This document shows, in pieces, positions 38,303 to 49,239 of a DNA stretch of 64,000 bases. Positions within the stretch are counted from its first letter, which is position 1. Every line of letters begins with the position of its first letter. The position numbers were made by a program, and so were the translations under genes. Source of the stretch: Phoronis australis (taxonomy: Eukaryota > Phoronida > Phoronidae). The notes under the pieces were generated by a model, which was not told the origin of the DNA, searched no databases, and was given only the letters and a program-made list of their open reading frames with translations. Location: NCBI GenBank assembly GCA_002633005.1, contig NMRA01000588.1:22377-86376 (forward strand), given 5' to 3'.

Positions 38303-38482
38303 TCCATTGGCGGATCATAGGGGGAGCCCAATATTAATTTTCGAAGGAAAATGTCTTCGTAGTTTGCCAGAAGAACAAATTGATCGCTTCCATAGTCTGG
38401 AGAAGATCTGTGCTGGTGATGGCCCTGAAAAAAGTGGGGGGCTAAAGCCTCTTAAGCTCCCCTGTGGTGCACCGCCTATAGA
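38303..38482. mobile_element. hAT-like fragment
   Basis: CATTGGCGGATCATAGGGGG at the left and CACCGCCTATAG at the right form inverted ends related to the family B elements. The interior has AAAAAG(A)TGGGGGGCTA duplicated (38433 and 38505). Confidence 0.4.
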
Positions 38483-39327
38483 CGATGTGCGGCGTAGCAC
38501 TGAAAAAGATGGGGGGCTATAGCTCCCCTCAGTCAATATGTCTGATCGGACATCACTTTCAAGTAAATCGACACGACCACTGACATTTCGGGTAGTACTC
38601 GTCATTAACATATTGACATGTAAATTGTGAAAAGCAAGAATGAAAGAATCAGAGGTCATAAAATACACGGAAAGGTGCCTAAAGCGAAGAGGACGACCCG
38701 GGCTCCTAGCTGTTAAAATAAATGTCCTCCATGCCTGTGTTTATATCACCTGACTGACATGTTATCTCTACTCCGATGTACACACCATTGGAACTCATAT
38801 CAATTGGCCCGTGAACATGTTAATCACCACACCTACTTTGAAATTTATCTGTTTTAACAAATAGGCTTGAAGTGTTTTTCAGGTGTTATTTTTTGTTTTC
38901 TTGTTATTTCCAAGGGTCAGCCGGCGTGTGCCGCCGCCCCATCCTTCGCTGCGTCTATAGTATCACGTGCCAGTGGTTGTTTCTCACATGCGCGTGCCTA
39001 ATTAAACATACAACACCAACTGCCAATGGGCTTTTACTCGCCAGTATCTTGCCTTGACGCGGCCGCCAAATTCATATCACTTTTAACAGCGGGCAATTCG
39101 AAATGTCCAAGGGTAAAATCGTTGGACTCAATAGCCTTCGTGAAATTATTAGCTAACTGAACAGAGCTAGAACAACAAAATCGTCAATTCTCGCCGTTGT
39201 CTTTCAGACCGCATTCGCTGAAATCAAAGCCAGTGATTTTCAAGTAAAATACGCTGATGCACTGTTTGTCAAATGGGATTAAGTTCCGCCCAGAAGAACA
39301 CCTGACTGCCACCGCGGGGATAGCAGG

Positions 39328-39574
39328 TGCCCGTTCCAACAAAATTGACTTAGCTAAGACAAATCTTAAATTTTAGTAAATTTTTATATAAAACTTAAAT
39401 TTGTCTCGAGACTGTTTTTAGAAAGAGATCTTAAGTTTGAATTAAGTTTTTGATAAAACTTTCATCTTCATTTTAACTATTTGACCGGATGTGGAAGTTT
39501 CAAAGAATGGAAGAGAAGACAAATCTTAGACTTAAGTCAAAAATGAACTTAAGTCAGCTTCTTGGAACGGGCCC
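39328..39574. mobile_element. Inverted-repeat MITE (Harbinger-like ends), copy 2
   Basis: It is colinear with 16703-16950: TGCCCGTTCCAACAAAATTG at the left, GAACTTAAGTCAG-TTCTTGG near the right end, shared GAAAGAGATCTTAAGTTTGA and GTGGAAGTTTCAAAG inside. Confidence 0.75.
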
Positions 39575-41069
39575 CAGGTTTTCTTTGGTCATGGTTGATC
39601 TCTAGAAAATAACTCTTCTCGCAGATAATCATGGGCGGTGCACCATAAGGGGCTGGGGGGAGGAGGGGGGGGGGGTGCCATAGAGCCCCATTTGAGTGCT
39701 CGGCCGCCCATGATAATCTCTCTTTAAGGTTATAAACATGATTCATGACGAATGAATACATTTACCATTCTAAAATATAAATGAAAAGCCCTATGTATAT
39801 GCACGAATTTATCTCGAAGTCCCTTGATAAATTTAAAAGTGGTTTAAGTTTTTGTGATAAGTCTAATTTCAATCAAAAGAGGACTTCATAGAAATACGCT
39901 AAGCATAATGGTGTTTAGTGATTTATACATTCAAAGTAATCCCATTTCGCGGTGTATATCTTCATTTTTTATGTAATTTCTTCTTCACATACGATGCCAC
40001 TGACGAACCTCGTAAGATTGCGACGATGTGAAATAAAAAGTGTCCTTTAATTTGCAAAAAGTGCCAGACAGTAACCGACATGAATAATCGATGCGTGTCC
40101 TGTAGTGTAGGCTCAGTGGTAGTGTGACGAATGTAACATTCGTTCACTTGCAAGTTCTTTCACTTTTACACTTGCAATCTGTCTATTGGCACAACTGTAA
40201 ACATGTTGGGTAGCATTTTCTTAAAGTAAAAGGACACGAACAGTTTTAAGGCCGAAAAAACGTTTTAGAGGTTATTTTTAGAGGGATTGAATTTTTATAA
40301 GCTTTCACTATCAGAGCAACGAAACAGTAAAATCAGTTGTTTTTTGCGACTTCAATGAAAATCCCCGATTCCCTCAAACGCTTCCCGACAGTCAAAGTCA
40401 AGTGATACATGTATCTCATCACCTGTTTCGTTGCTAGCCGCCGTGAAAATGGCCAACGCCGAGAGCAGATGTATCCTGATCAAAACCAGTGTAAAGGAAG
40501 CCAAGGACTAATCTTCTAAATGTTAAAGAGGCAAGGAGCCGGCGAAGTATTGGAGGAGTACTTTCGAATATGTATTAATTGGGAACGAAATCGAGCGGTA
40601 GACTTCCACGCGAGATAAGTTGAACATTTGCAGTCGACATGCCGAGATTACTCGTGGATGCATTGAATTTGCGTTCGACTCCTGAGTTCCAGATATTATA
40701 GCTTTGGATGGACATTCTTTCTTACTTTTCGCTGGTTTTAATTGTAAGTGTGAACTTGTTTTTAACACGTTATAGTGTTTGAAGTCTTAACCGATTGAAT
40801 CGCTTGCTCAGTTTTAATTAAACACGTTCGTGTGATATCGGCGAGTTGGCCTTACAAACTCGCTTTTGCGAAATGGCCAAATTCACTTTGAAAACCCAAC
40901 GATATGATAATTATAACTGCTATTATATATTGGAGGGAGTTTCTATTACCAGAGTAGTGTTATGCTGAACATCATGCTTGGTTTCAATAAATGTATGCCT
41001 GCAAAGTGATCTTGCGAGTTACGACGGTAAAAAGGACACATTATTATTTGTCGAAGTTTATTGGCCTCG
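39575..41069. other. Gene-free stretch
   Basis: Nothing supported apart from a G-rich homopolymer at about 39655-39676. The open frames are short and without family features. Confidence 0.5.
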
Positions 41070-41562
41070 CTAACTATTGCAAAAAAAAACACCCCCGCTC
41101 AGGCAGGAAATCGAGGTTTTCTTGATGGAAAAGCTCCGAAAAAATGTCGAAGTGTTGCCAGATATAAAGTCATTTATAAATATAGAAAATAAGGTTGGCA
41201 ACAGAGGTCCACCACTCCACCCTACTGGACCCATCACACCAAGCCCTATAGTTTCCACCTGTCTGTTGACCGCGCAAATCCTTGACAGTAGAGCAAAATT
41301 TTCCAACAATTCCCACCTGAATCAACTTATATAACAACAGTTTTCTACTTAAACTATCAAATGCGTTTTGCATATCACAAAGGTTGCATATACTGTTATT
41401 TAAGATATTTTGAATAACTGAAGTTAAAGTGGAAACAGAGCAGGGCCAATCACTTCGGAACCCATTTTGTTCCTCAACTAATTGACCTATCGCAAGCTCC
41501 GCCCCTATGCGAAAAGTCACGTGATACCCGACATTCGAACGAGATGTCAGAGGCAAATACAC
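41070..41562 (-). pseudogene. LINE reverse transcriptase, central fragment (degenerate)
   Basis: The minus strand from 41562 reads LVEEQNGFRSDWPCSVST, then NAFDSLSRKLLLYKLIQVGI-VGKF, the pattern of the LINE reverse transcriptase palm and fingers (EEQNGFR, D-x-x-NAFDS, LL-KL, GI-GK). After a frameshift the next frame carries GGPLLPTLFSIFINDF, the block normally reading G-x-x-Q-G-x-x-LSP-LFS-FINDL. The catalytic YADD motif is not visible and the sequence decays near 41070. This is an old, inactive non-LTR retrotransposon copy. Its upstream half lies beyond a foreign block at 43544-44316. Confidence 0.8.
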
Positions 41563-43543
41563 TGTCGCTAAACGACGTACCTGGTGGAATCGATGAGTGT
41601 TTTTGCACTATTTGAAAACGCGTCGACAGAGACAAGAGCCGATGCTTTTCAACAGTGAATCGTACGTTCATGATATGGGAATTTGTAAAGGTGACGATGA
41701 AAAAATAAGTGCTCGAGGAGCCAGAGAAAATCCGAAGAACCCGTCGGCCTCGGGGCCACCTTCACCTGACAAATGACAAGGCCACTGATACGATATGTTC
41801 ATGTAAAGCTGGGTATGTACCTTAAAGTCCAATTATCTGTACCAATCCATAGATTTCATGATCTTTTGAATAAAATCAGTGAAGATTCACCGATATTTAT
41901 ATTCTGTCGTCTGCTAAATTTCGCCAAATGAAAAGTAGGTCACAATTGGTGGGACTCCTGGAGTAAAGTACCCTCTGACACAGCGCCACTGTGATAGAGT
42001 GTAGGAGTAAAGTAGGTCATAGATTACACAGACAACACATGCACTATATAGTCTCTGACTAGATCGACTCGATAGCTTTTCTATACACACTCATCTCGTC
42101 CTGGGCAAACAGTTAGCTCCGGTAGCCTAGGTCTAGGGCTGTGTCTAAGTAAAATTAATGTCTGGAATTCAGTGGCGGATCTAGGACACCACAGGGGGGC
42201 CCAACATATGTTGCCTCGTGGAATTGGGCAAAGTGCGATTGTATGTACAGGCGGCCCGAAAGTTGCAGGGGCCAGGGATGTAGACCGTTGGACCTTCTGT
42301 TCAGAAAATCTATCGGTGGACTAAAAAAACAGGAACACGATTCCGCCGCGATCTGGGGTNCCAATAAATCCGCCTATGGAATTTGCACCATTAAGACATT
42401 TAAATTAGGCCTACCTTCTTATGAACTTGGCATTTTTTTGTAGTTTCATTCCATAAAGGTAGCTTTCATTTAATTTTGAATGTAGCATGATCACTAAGTC
42501 GTGGTATGGTTACAAAAGATTACAAGTGTGGTGTGGTACGCAAAAATAGGGTATTTACAAAAATAACTCAAATTCTTTTTTAAAGCTTCATAAATCTAAA
42601 TATCATGTTTGAACAACTTCAAAATGAGCTCTCTCTACTCTACAGACATAGTGTATACTAGAGCTACACGTCAAAAAGTAATTCAACAGTTTATTTTTAG
42701 TGACAACAGCTCGACCAAGGCTTTGAGTTCCGGCAGTAATCCAGTGCCCTTCCCTGTGTCGATCGAATCTCTGAATTTTGACAGGGAGAGAAGTTCAGTC
42801 GAACGCCAGCCTACGGTTTATGAATAACAAAAATGTACCTCTGATACGAAACAAAATAATGTCCATTAGGTTGAAATAAATTTTAAAAAAACATAAAATA
42901 AAAATTTCATTGAAAACAACAATTTCCGGGGACTACCGCGAGAGTGCCGAGATCCAGCAGGTGCCGAGACAAAGGCGGCCAGACGTAGGAAACTCGTGAG
43001 TCAAAATCTGACGATAGCCCTGCACCATAGCCACGAAGCTGGAAAGTTCGTATCTTGGAACTAATATATTTGTGTTTATTACAGCCTTCGAGTTATCAAG
43101 CAACATCGCTAAGTTCAGCTGCTCGAGTGGCCGTACAGTTTGATCAATAGTTTACGCTTTTCAACATCATTTTTTTTAGCTTAGGACATGCCAAAAAATG
43201 ACGGGATATTATTCTGGAGCAGCATAATGGCTGTCGGTGCTACACACACCATATCAACACCGTTTCCCCATTCTTAGCGGACAATTTCTTGAGCTATAGA
43301 CTAAAGTAAGTTTTACTCGACTACGTATAGTTTGTCGGGTAAAATGGCGGCTTGGAAACGCAGACGAAGGTGTGCCAAGAATGCTGGGTTCTGATTGGTC
43401 AATTAAGCCGTCCGTCATAATTCTGGCGATAGGTCAATTTGTTATTAAAATCCCAGAACTCCATAAGTCTGTTATTCAGAAGACAGCTATAAACCTTGCT
43501 GGTAGTTGAAAATAGGCGAATTGCCTTTGATTCAAATGCATAC
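41563..43543. other. About 2 kb of DNA interrupting the LINE
   Basis: In intact LINEs the blocks on either side (APV... and ...EEQNGFR) are separated by only about 45 residues. Here they are almost 2 kb apart, so most of this block was inserted or is unrelated. It includes an hAT-like element (42170-42378) and a short repeat GTACCCTCTGACACAGCG (41970) also seen at 6826 and, inverted, near 11450. No transposase or gene was found in it. Confidence 0.55.
42170..42378. mobile_element. hAT-like non-autonomous element, family B copy 2
   Basis: It starts CAGTGGCGGATCTAGGA and ends AATAAATCCGCCTATG, an imperfect inverse. The interior matches 4591-4780. One ambiguous base lies at 42360. GGAATT flanks both sides but not in exact register with the ends, so the target duplication is uncertain. 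Confidence 0.65.
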
Positions 43544-44316
43544 CTGAAGTACTGGAGCGATAATTGCCTTGTACCACATGGATGGAACTTTACATGAAGA
43601 CGGAACCAAATTAAATAATTTAACTAAAAGTTGAATCAGGTAGTTATTTTTCAAAATTTCACTCGCGATTCCTTCAATTCCGGCTGCTTTCTCCTCTTAC
43701 TTTTAAATACAATATCTTCACCTCTGCACGATAAAATTCTTTTTCCAGGCAATCTTTGATAATTGATGGGCATTGATACTCTAGGTGAGAGACGAAATTC
43801 TCTGTATCAGACAAAAATTATTCAACATCAATGACTCACTTCTCATTACGAGCTCTTACAAAAGGGTTATAAAGTTCAGAAATGTCTGCCCTATACCTCT
43901 CACCCGGAATATTATGTGGTAGTTTATTTTCCGCGTGTTTGTTGGGCACAAACTGTGCAATTCTTTCCAGAAGGTTTGCAGATCTTTTGTGCATGATTTC
44001 TCCAGCAAAGCTATACTTCTCAACAAAATCAAAACAGATCTTTTTACACTGAGAATGAAATGTTTTACACTTGCTTTCATTCTTTTCCTTCAGGTATTTT
44101 TTCTTTCTCAGCCATTGAATTCCCCAAAAGCTGTAACTTGCCGTACCAAAATGGCTTTTTAGCCCTAAAACACTTTTTTGCTTTTTGCTAAAAAGTTCAC
44201 TTGCATTTCAAAATCAATGAAACTTCGCTGTGAACCACACTGCATATTTTATCATCAGTGTAAGTCTGCAAATTCGCTGCATGATTAAATTGCTCAATAG
44301 AATCTATAATGCCTTT
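43544..44316 (-). pseudogene. LINE reverse transcriptase, upstream fragment (degenerate)
   Basis: Reading the minus strand from high to low coordinates, blocks typical of the LINE linker and first reverse transcriptase motifs appear. They are KKPFWYGKLQLL (about 44160), KDLQTFWKELHSLCP (about 43975), and KAAGIEGIASEILK with KVPSMWYKAIIAPV (43690-43544). These match the family pattern K-P-WN-x-EL, F-W-K-x-L-x-x-L-P, KAAG-x-DGI-x-x-E-x-LK and VP-x-W-x-x-x-I-x-P-I. Stops and frame changes separate them. The LINE begins upstream of a 405-bp element and probably resumes on its other side (to about 44800). Confidence 0.75.
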
Positions 44317-44729
44317 ACGGTGGCTGTAAAAGGAAGGCACGGCAACTTTTTTATCCGTTGCTATCTCCATTATTAATTCTATCAATAGACTTTCTAACTC
44401 TATTGATAGACTTAGTAAGTCTATCGATAGACACAGTAAGTCTATCGATAGAGATAGTAAGTCTATCGATAGAGATAGTAAATCTATCGATAGAGATAAT
44501 AAGTCTATCGATAGAGATAGTAAGTCTATCGATAGAGTTATTAAGTCTATCGATAGAGATAGTAAGTCTATCGACAGAGATAGTAAGTCTATCGATAGAG
44601 TTATTAAGTCTATCGATAGAGATAGTAAGTCCATCGATAGAGATAGTAAGTCTTATCGACAGAGTTAGTAAATCTATCGACGGAGAAAAAAGTTGCCGTG
44701 GCGTCCTTTTGCAGCCACCGTATGCCTTG
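44309..44729. mobile_element. 405-bp inverted-repeat element with 8-bp target duplication
   Basis: The element proper is 44317-44721. Its ends are about 41-bp inverted repeats (ACGGTGGCTG, AAAAGGA, CACGGCAACTTTTTT, TCCG) with four mismatches. It is flanked by ATGCCTTT (44309-44316) and ATGCCTTG (44722-44729), an 8-bp target duplication with one change. Eight-base duplications occur with hAT and P-type transposases. No transposase is encoded: the interior is a palindromic minisatellite. It lies at the upstream edge of the LINE relic, so it landed after it. Confidence 0.85.
44385..44690. repeat. 21-bp palindromic minisatellite, about 14 units
   Basis: The unit is GTAAGTCTATCGATAGAGAT plus A. 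The core CTATCGATAG is a perfect palindrome. Because 21 is a multiple of three and the units lack stops, both strands stay open and read as seven-residue repeats rich in LSLSI. These frames are by-products of the repeat and not genes. Confidence 0.95.
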
Positions 44730-47700
44730 ACTAAACTTGGCGTTATTCATTAAATTCCTGGGAGTAGTGCTGAGATCATATCACCTTATCAGTGAAACAT
44801 CACATCATCTGACCTCATACCATTAGTTCTAATTCCAAATTCGTGTAAATGTGTTCAATTTTGCGACTTTTATTCGTTTTTCAATATCGCCGACTACGTT
44901 ACTTAACAATAACTGTTACATTACTTTGGTATTTGTTTTAGAACTCAACAAATTGTGAGTAGTCAGCTGTCGTTCAAACACGAATGTAGGCAGAAACTTT
45001 TGAATGAACTTGCTTGCGACCACTGTGTGATGTGTTTCATAAACGAAATCGGACAGAAATTTATTAATGAACTTGTTCTTGACCACGTTCTTCCTGTTCG
45101 TGTGTGGAACGTTTCGCTACAAAGTTATGCACAGAATATCGGTTATGCGTAGTAACATCAGAGAATTATTGAGTGCTATATTTCTCTTGTGGCATAATCA
45201 AGTCAATGTGTCAAGGATTGATCGCCATCGAATGCATCATCTGCCATTCATCCAGTTGTAGATTAAATTTTATGACTTCCTCTTTGGACAACAATACAAC
45301 TCACGATAGTTCGCTTCTTCAGTTAAAGCCACTAAAACATAAAACTGAGATCGTGCCAAGAAATTAACCCATTTTCAAAAGGTTTTCAATAATTGATGTC
45401 TTAGAAATAGCTTTACAGTAATCCATGTAAATTCAACATCTTTGCCAAAGGTGGATGCCCCCTGCTGAGGCGGCCGTAACGGAAGAACTTTGGATATGAC
45501 TGAAGCTGTGACGTACATGTATCTTGTTAACAATGGCCACGGAGACATTTACTTCTACAGTACCGTAGAATGATGGAAAACGTGTCAAATATTGGAATCA
45601 ATGAAAAATAAACCACTTTTATTAATCTTGCTGAGCAATGTAAAATCTTGAAAACTAGACGCAAACTTTTGAGACATCCTCTACACTACATACCTGGCCT
45701 CTGCCTTCTGCTTAAAAGTCATTCTCTAGGCAATAGCCTCAGACCTATGTGCGCCACGAAAATTGCCATTTAAATGAACAATAAGTCTTTTGACGACCTG
45801 GCAAAATAGCTATAAAAGCCGCCGACAAATTGAGGAAAAGACCCCGCAATTTAAGAAAAGAGCATTAAAATTATTAGCCCCAAGCGGGAAAAGTTTTTTC
45901 GACCTTTGGAAATTCAAGTTCATGAAGTTTAAATTGGACTGCGCTGTAAATGTCATCCAGCTCGTTTTTCTCCACGAAAAATTCGCCAAACATTTGGTGC
46001 CGTGTACACAGAGGTGACACGTAGCTAATGTTGTATAGTTGGCGTACTAAACCAATGGTGAGACACGAAACAATAGCTAATGTACAGACTACATCCACTA
46101 GGTAAGCCAACACTCACGCTGACCTGTCAATCACATAAAAACTAAAACTTTGACATTGCCCCCCCACCAAAAAAATGAGATTGAGATGCCAAGTCTTGAG
46201 ATTTACAAAATCATTAATAAAACGAAGAACACAACTGGCGTTTTTCTTCTATTCATTTATTTATGTTTTCTGTTATAGTTCATACTCCATACTTCTTGAA
46301 CAGATCTCAGTGCTGAGCCGTCACTTCTGACGTTCCCATTCAAACACATATCCTGTGACGTCAAAGTGCACGAGAGGTTTCACGGAAAATCCCGCGAGTA
46401 GCTTACTGAAAACCGTGCTTACAGTGTATCAAGTAATTAAATGTCCGGAAAAGATTTATTCGCTAATTGCGTCAGATTTTTATCAATCCGTGAGATTTGG
46501 AGGTCAGGTCGGGAGAAGTAACCGAAAACCTGAATGTCACGACGAAGCCGAGCCCTGAGAGGGTTGACAAGTATGCATGCTCGTTATCTTACTTAGATCC
46601 CGTCATATTATCTCCACGTCTAACCAAATGTGGTAGTTTCAGACGAAAAAGCACGGCATTATCTTGTAATATCGGGCGTCAAAAGTAGGCCTAATGTCAG
46701 TTAACTCACCACTTCTATTTTTGACTGATAATTTTGGTTTCTTTTCTCCAGTTGCTGAACTATTTTTGATCGGACTCACGAAATGTCGTCGATTTCTACG
46801 AGACGTTGCTCGGCAGATCTGAATGAATCGACTCGTGGTGGACGAGACGGTCTCTCCACCTGGTGACTGGTTTCGTCCATGGAGCGCGTCTTGCCATGGA
46901 ACTCTCGTGAGAAGGCTATCAATTAAAATATGCCTGTTGAAAGTGGAAAATTGATCAGTGACTTTGAAACACTAATGAGGACAGAGTTATTGTCGTGTCG
47001 GTTTGAATTATTGAAAGTGGTTTCCGCTGAACCATTGATCTAAGTCATCGTTTTGTATCCACGCCTCGTTTCATCGCCGAGACAGGTCCAGGAAATGCGC
47101 CTGAACGTACATGTAAGCCCCACCTATTGAGTAATTGTAAAACTATAGATACATGAACTTTACCATAGGCCTACAGCCACAGAGAACACTGAACAAAAAC
47201 ACACACTTAAGAAATGAATTGAAAACTGGTGCGTCCAAAAATTCCAAAAAAGTTTCAATTGAAAATAAAACAATCTTTGACCTAAAATTGACCATTGTTT
47301 TAAAAAAGAGGTATACAAATTCTTTCACTTGAGTTCCTCGAAATCTCAAAAAATTCTTACGATAGTCTTCTCCTATACTAAGACTGATCTTTGAGTTCTA
47401 GCTAAATACATAGACATAATTTTTATTGCAATAAATTATTATGATTGGTTTCGTGTTTTAGATAGCTCACCCAGTCTGCTTTCTCGAAAAGACAGTTTCA
47501 CATACGTTTCTGAAACCCGCGCTTCACTGTTTACATAAAAGAAGCCAGCAATTTCAGCAGGAGTTTAAACTTTTTTCACTGAAACCACACAAATGTACGC
47601 ATGAAAGGATTTAAACGCCGCGGCTTGCCAAATAACGTCCATATGACTCACCACCCATTTCGACACGAGCACAGGAAATGATCACTGAAACTGATTTACC

Positions 47701-48413
47701 TCACCTTGGGCAGAATTTTCGAAAAAGCGCAAATACCTCACCACCGCATCAATCTTCAAAAATAGACCAGCACATTTGGTTTCAGTAATTTTATTTTAAA
47801 AGTAAAAACAACTGATTTTACTCCTTTATACTAATTAAAATTTGAAACTTGGAACATGGGAAAATGACTTTGTAATCTTAGTAAAAAAGTGCTACAGAAT
47901 CACTTTTTATTATAGTGAAAATAAATTGTCAAGGTATTTCAAAACGGGTGTTATACAAGTTCGGGCATGCGTAGATATGAAACACAACCAAGAGGAAGTT
48001 TTAGTCTACAAAAATACCTGATGTGTTGCGGATGGGTTAGACGCTCCCAGGGAGTACGATCTGACGGGAAAACTGAACCTTAAAGAGTTTATCATACATT
48101 TGTTAAAACTCCATTTCATCAGTGTTTGGCTGCCAAAAATAATTAATCCAATTTTAAGTAGCTTAAAAGGTCATAAAATCAGTCTCATAATTAGTGTGAT
48201 AAGACGTGATTATTGCGCTACCAACAAAAGAACATCGAAACAAGGAAAACTTCAGAGTTTACTGGGGTAGATAACCCTTAAATTGCGAAATCGAAATTTG
48301 CACCTGTGCGCATTGCCAGCATGGGACTTGAGTTGCGGGTCACTCGGGAACAACTCAAGATCTCAGAACGCGTCGGTTACAAATTCAATGATGCCAGCTA
48401 AACAGCGGCGAAA
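44730..48413. other. Gene-free stretch
   Basis: It may start with further LINE relic to about 44800. A diverged doublet lies at 44985-45110 (GGCAGAAACTTTTGAATGAACTTG against GGACAGAAATTTATTAATGAACTTG, each shown in part). TGACGTCA lies at 46356. No supported exon. Confidence 0.45.
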
Positions 48414-48553
48414 TTCGGCCCCTTTAGCTGTCGTTATACAATTCGGCCCCTTTAGTTGTCGTTATACAATTCGGCCCCTTTAGTTGTCGTTATACAATTC
48501 GGCCCCTTTAGTTGTCGTTATACAATTCGGCCCCTTTAGTTGTCGTTATACAA
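48414..48553. repeat. 28-bp tandem array, five copies
   Basis: The unit runs TTCGGCCCCTTTAGTTGTCG then TTATACAA. Copies 2-5 are identical and copy 1 has one change (AGCTG for AGTTG), which indicates recent amplification. It lies about 600 bp beyond the 3' end of the aldehyde dehydrogenase gene. Confidence 0.95.
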
Positions 48554-48729
48554 TAACCTGGGAAACAACACTTTGTGAAAATAATACAAATTTATTTCTC
48601 AATAACCATTATCAAAGATAAAACCAAATACATTGAAAAATCATAAAAATGTCCAGTTTGTGAAAACCGACGTAACCGTAATTGGGGTTCCTCATTTGTG
48701 AATCAAACACATGAGGTGCGTTCGTCAAC

Positions 48730-48975
48730 ATGCATTGTTCACTGAAAACGATGAGTGAAAGTTGGGAGCCACTAATATGTAAATTTGATGTACTACACTT
48801 AGACAAGTGTCAGCAAATGTACTGTCTAGATGGTGAATATCAGCAACACGTGGTGCCAAGACATCCATGCACAGAAAAGGATTACGTATTCTTTGCTCCT
48901 GTTTTACAAAATTCTTACTGCTTCCACGCGTACTCGAAAAAGGACACGGGGGGTGCAATCCCAAATTTCCTCTAA
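48730..48975 (+). CDS. Unplaced 81-residue ORF, low support
   Basis: An ATG-initiated frame with six cysteines and mixed composition that is less repetitive than neighbouring frames. No domain, splice partner or promoter was recognised. It overlaps the 3' flank of the minus-strand aldehyde dehydrogenase. It may be chance. Confidence 0.12.
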   Translation: MHCSLKTMSESWEPLICKFDVLHLDKCQQMYCLDGEYQQHVVPRHPCTEKDYVFFAPVLQNSYCFHAYSKKDTGGAIPNFL

Positions 48976-49040
48976 AAACGTATTTATCTGTGGAGCCCCT
49001 AACCGTGCATCTTAAAAATTAGGCATAATATGCTTATTCC

Positions 49041-49046
49041 TTTATT
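49041..49046 (-). terminator. Poly(A) signal of the aldehyde dehydrogenase gene
   Basis: Minus-strand AATAAA lies 121 nt after the stop codon. Another AATAAA overlaps the last codons (TCA ATA AAG) and is unlikely to be used, as it would remove the stop. Confidence 0.5.
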
Positions 49047-49166
49047 TGTAAGCGTTTAGTTAGTTCACTAAAACAACAGTTGATATATATTTGCGTTTGA
49101 TCACGCAGATTATTGGTTGTACAGCCTTGGACAGACTTCCAGATACAGTATCCACTTTGTCCCGTT

Positions 49167-49239
49167 TTAAGAGGTCTTTATTGATATCTTCATGGACACT
49201 GTCTTTACCTCCGTATACTCATGAAGTCCGTCTTCGCCC
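49167..49239 (-). CDS. ALDH last coding exon
   Basis: Acceptor tgtttag, then [15 protein letters not shown] and a short tail SMKISIKTS to TAA (49167-49169). The L-G-E-x-GL-x-x-YTEVKTV block is the ALDH1/2 oligomerisation-strand signature. It is 73 nt and enters in phase 2. Confidence 0.93.

Noticed and set aside
42164-42383. GGAATT as the target duplication of the hAT-like element at 42170
   Set aside because: The two copies are not in exact register with the inverted ends, so the match may be chance.
44197-44753. Overlapping 131- and 145-residue ORFs on opposite strands
   Set aside because: Both are read-outs of the 21-bp palindromic minisatellite inside the 405-bp element.
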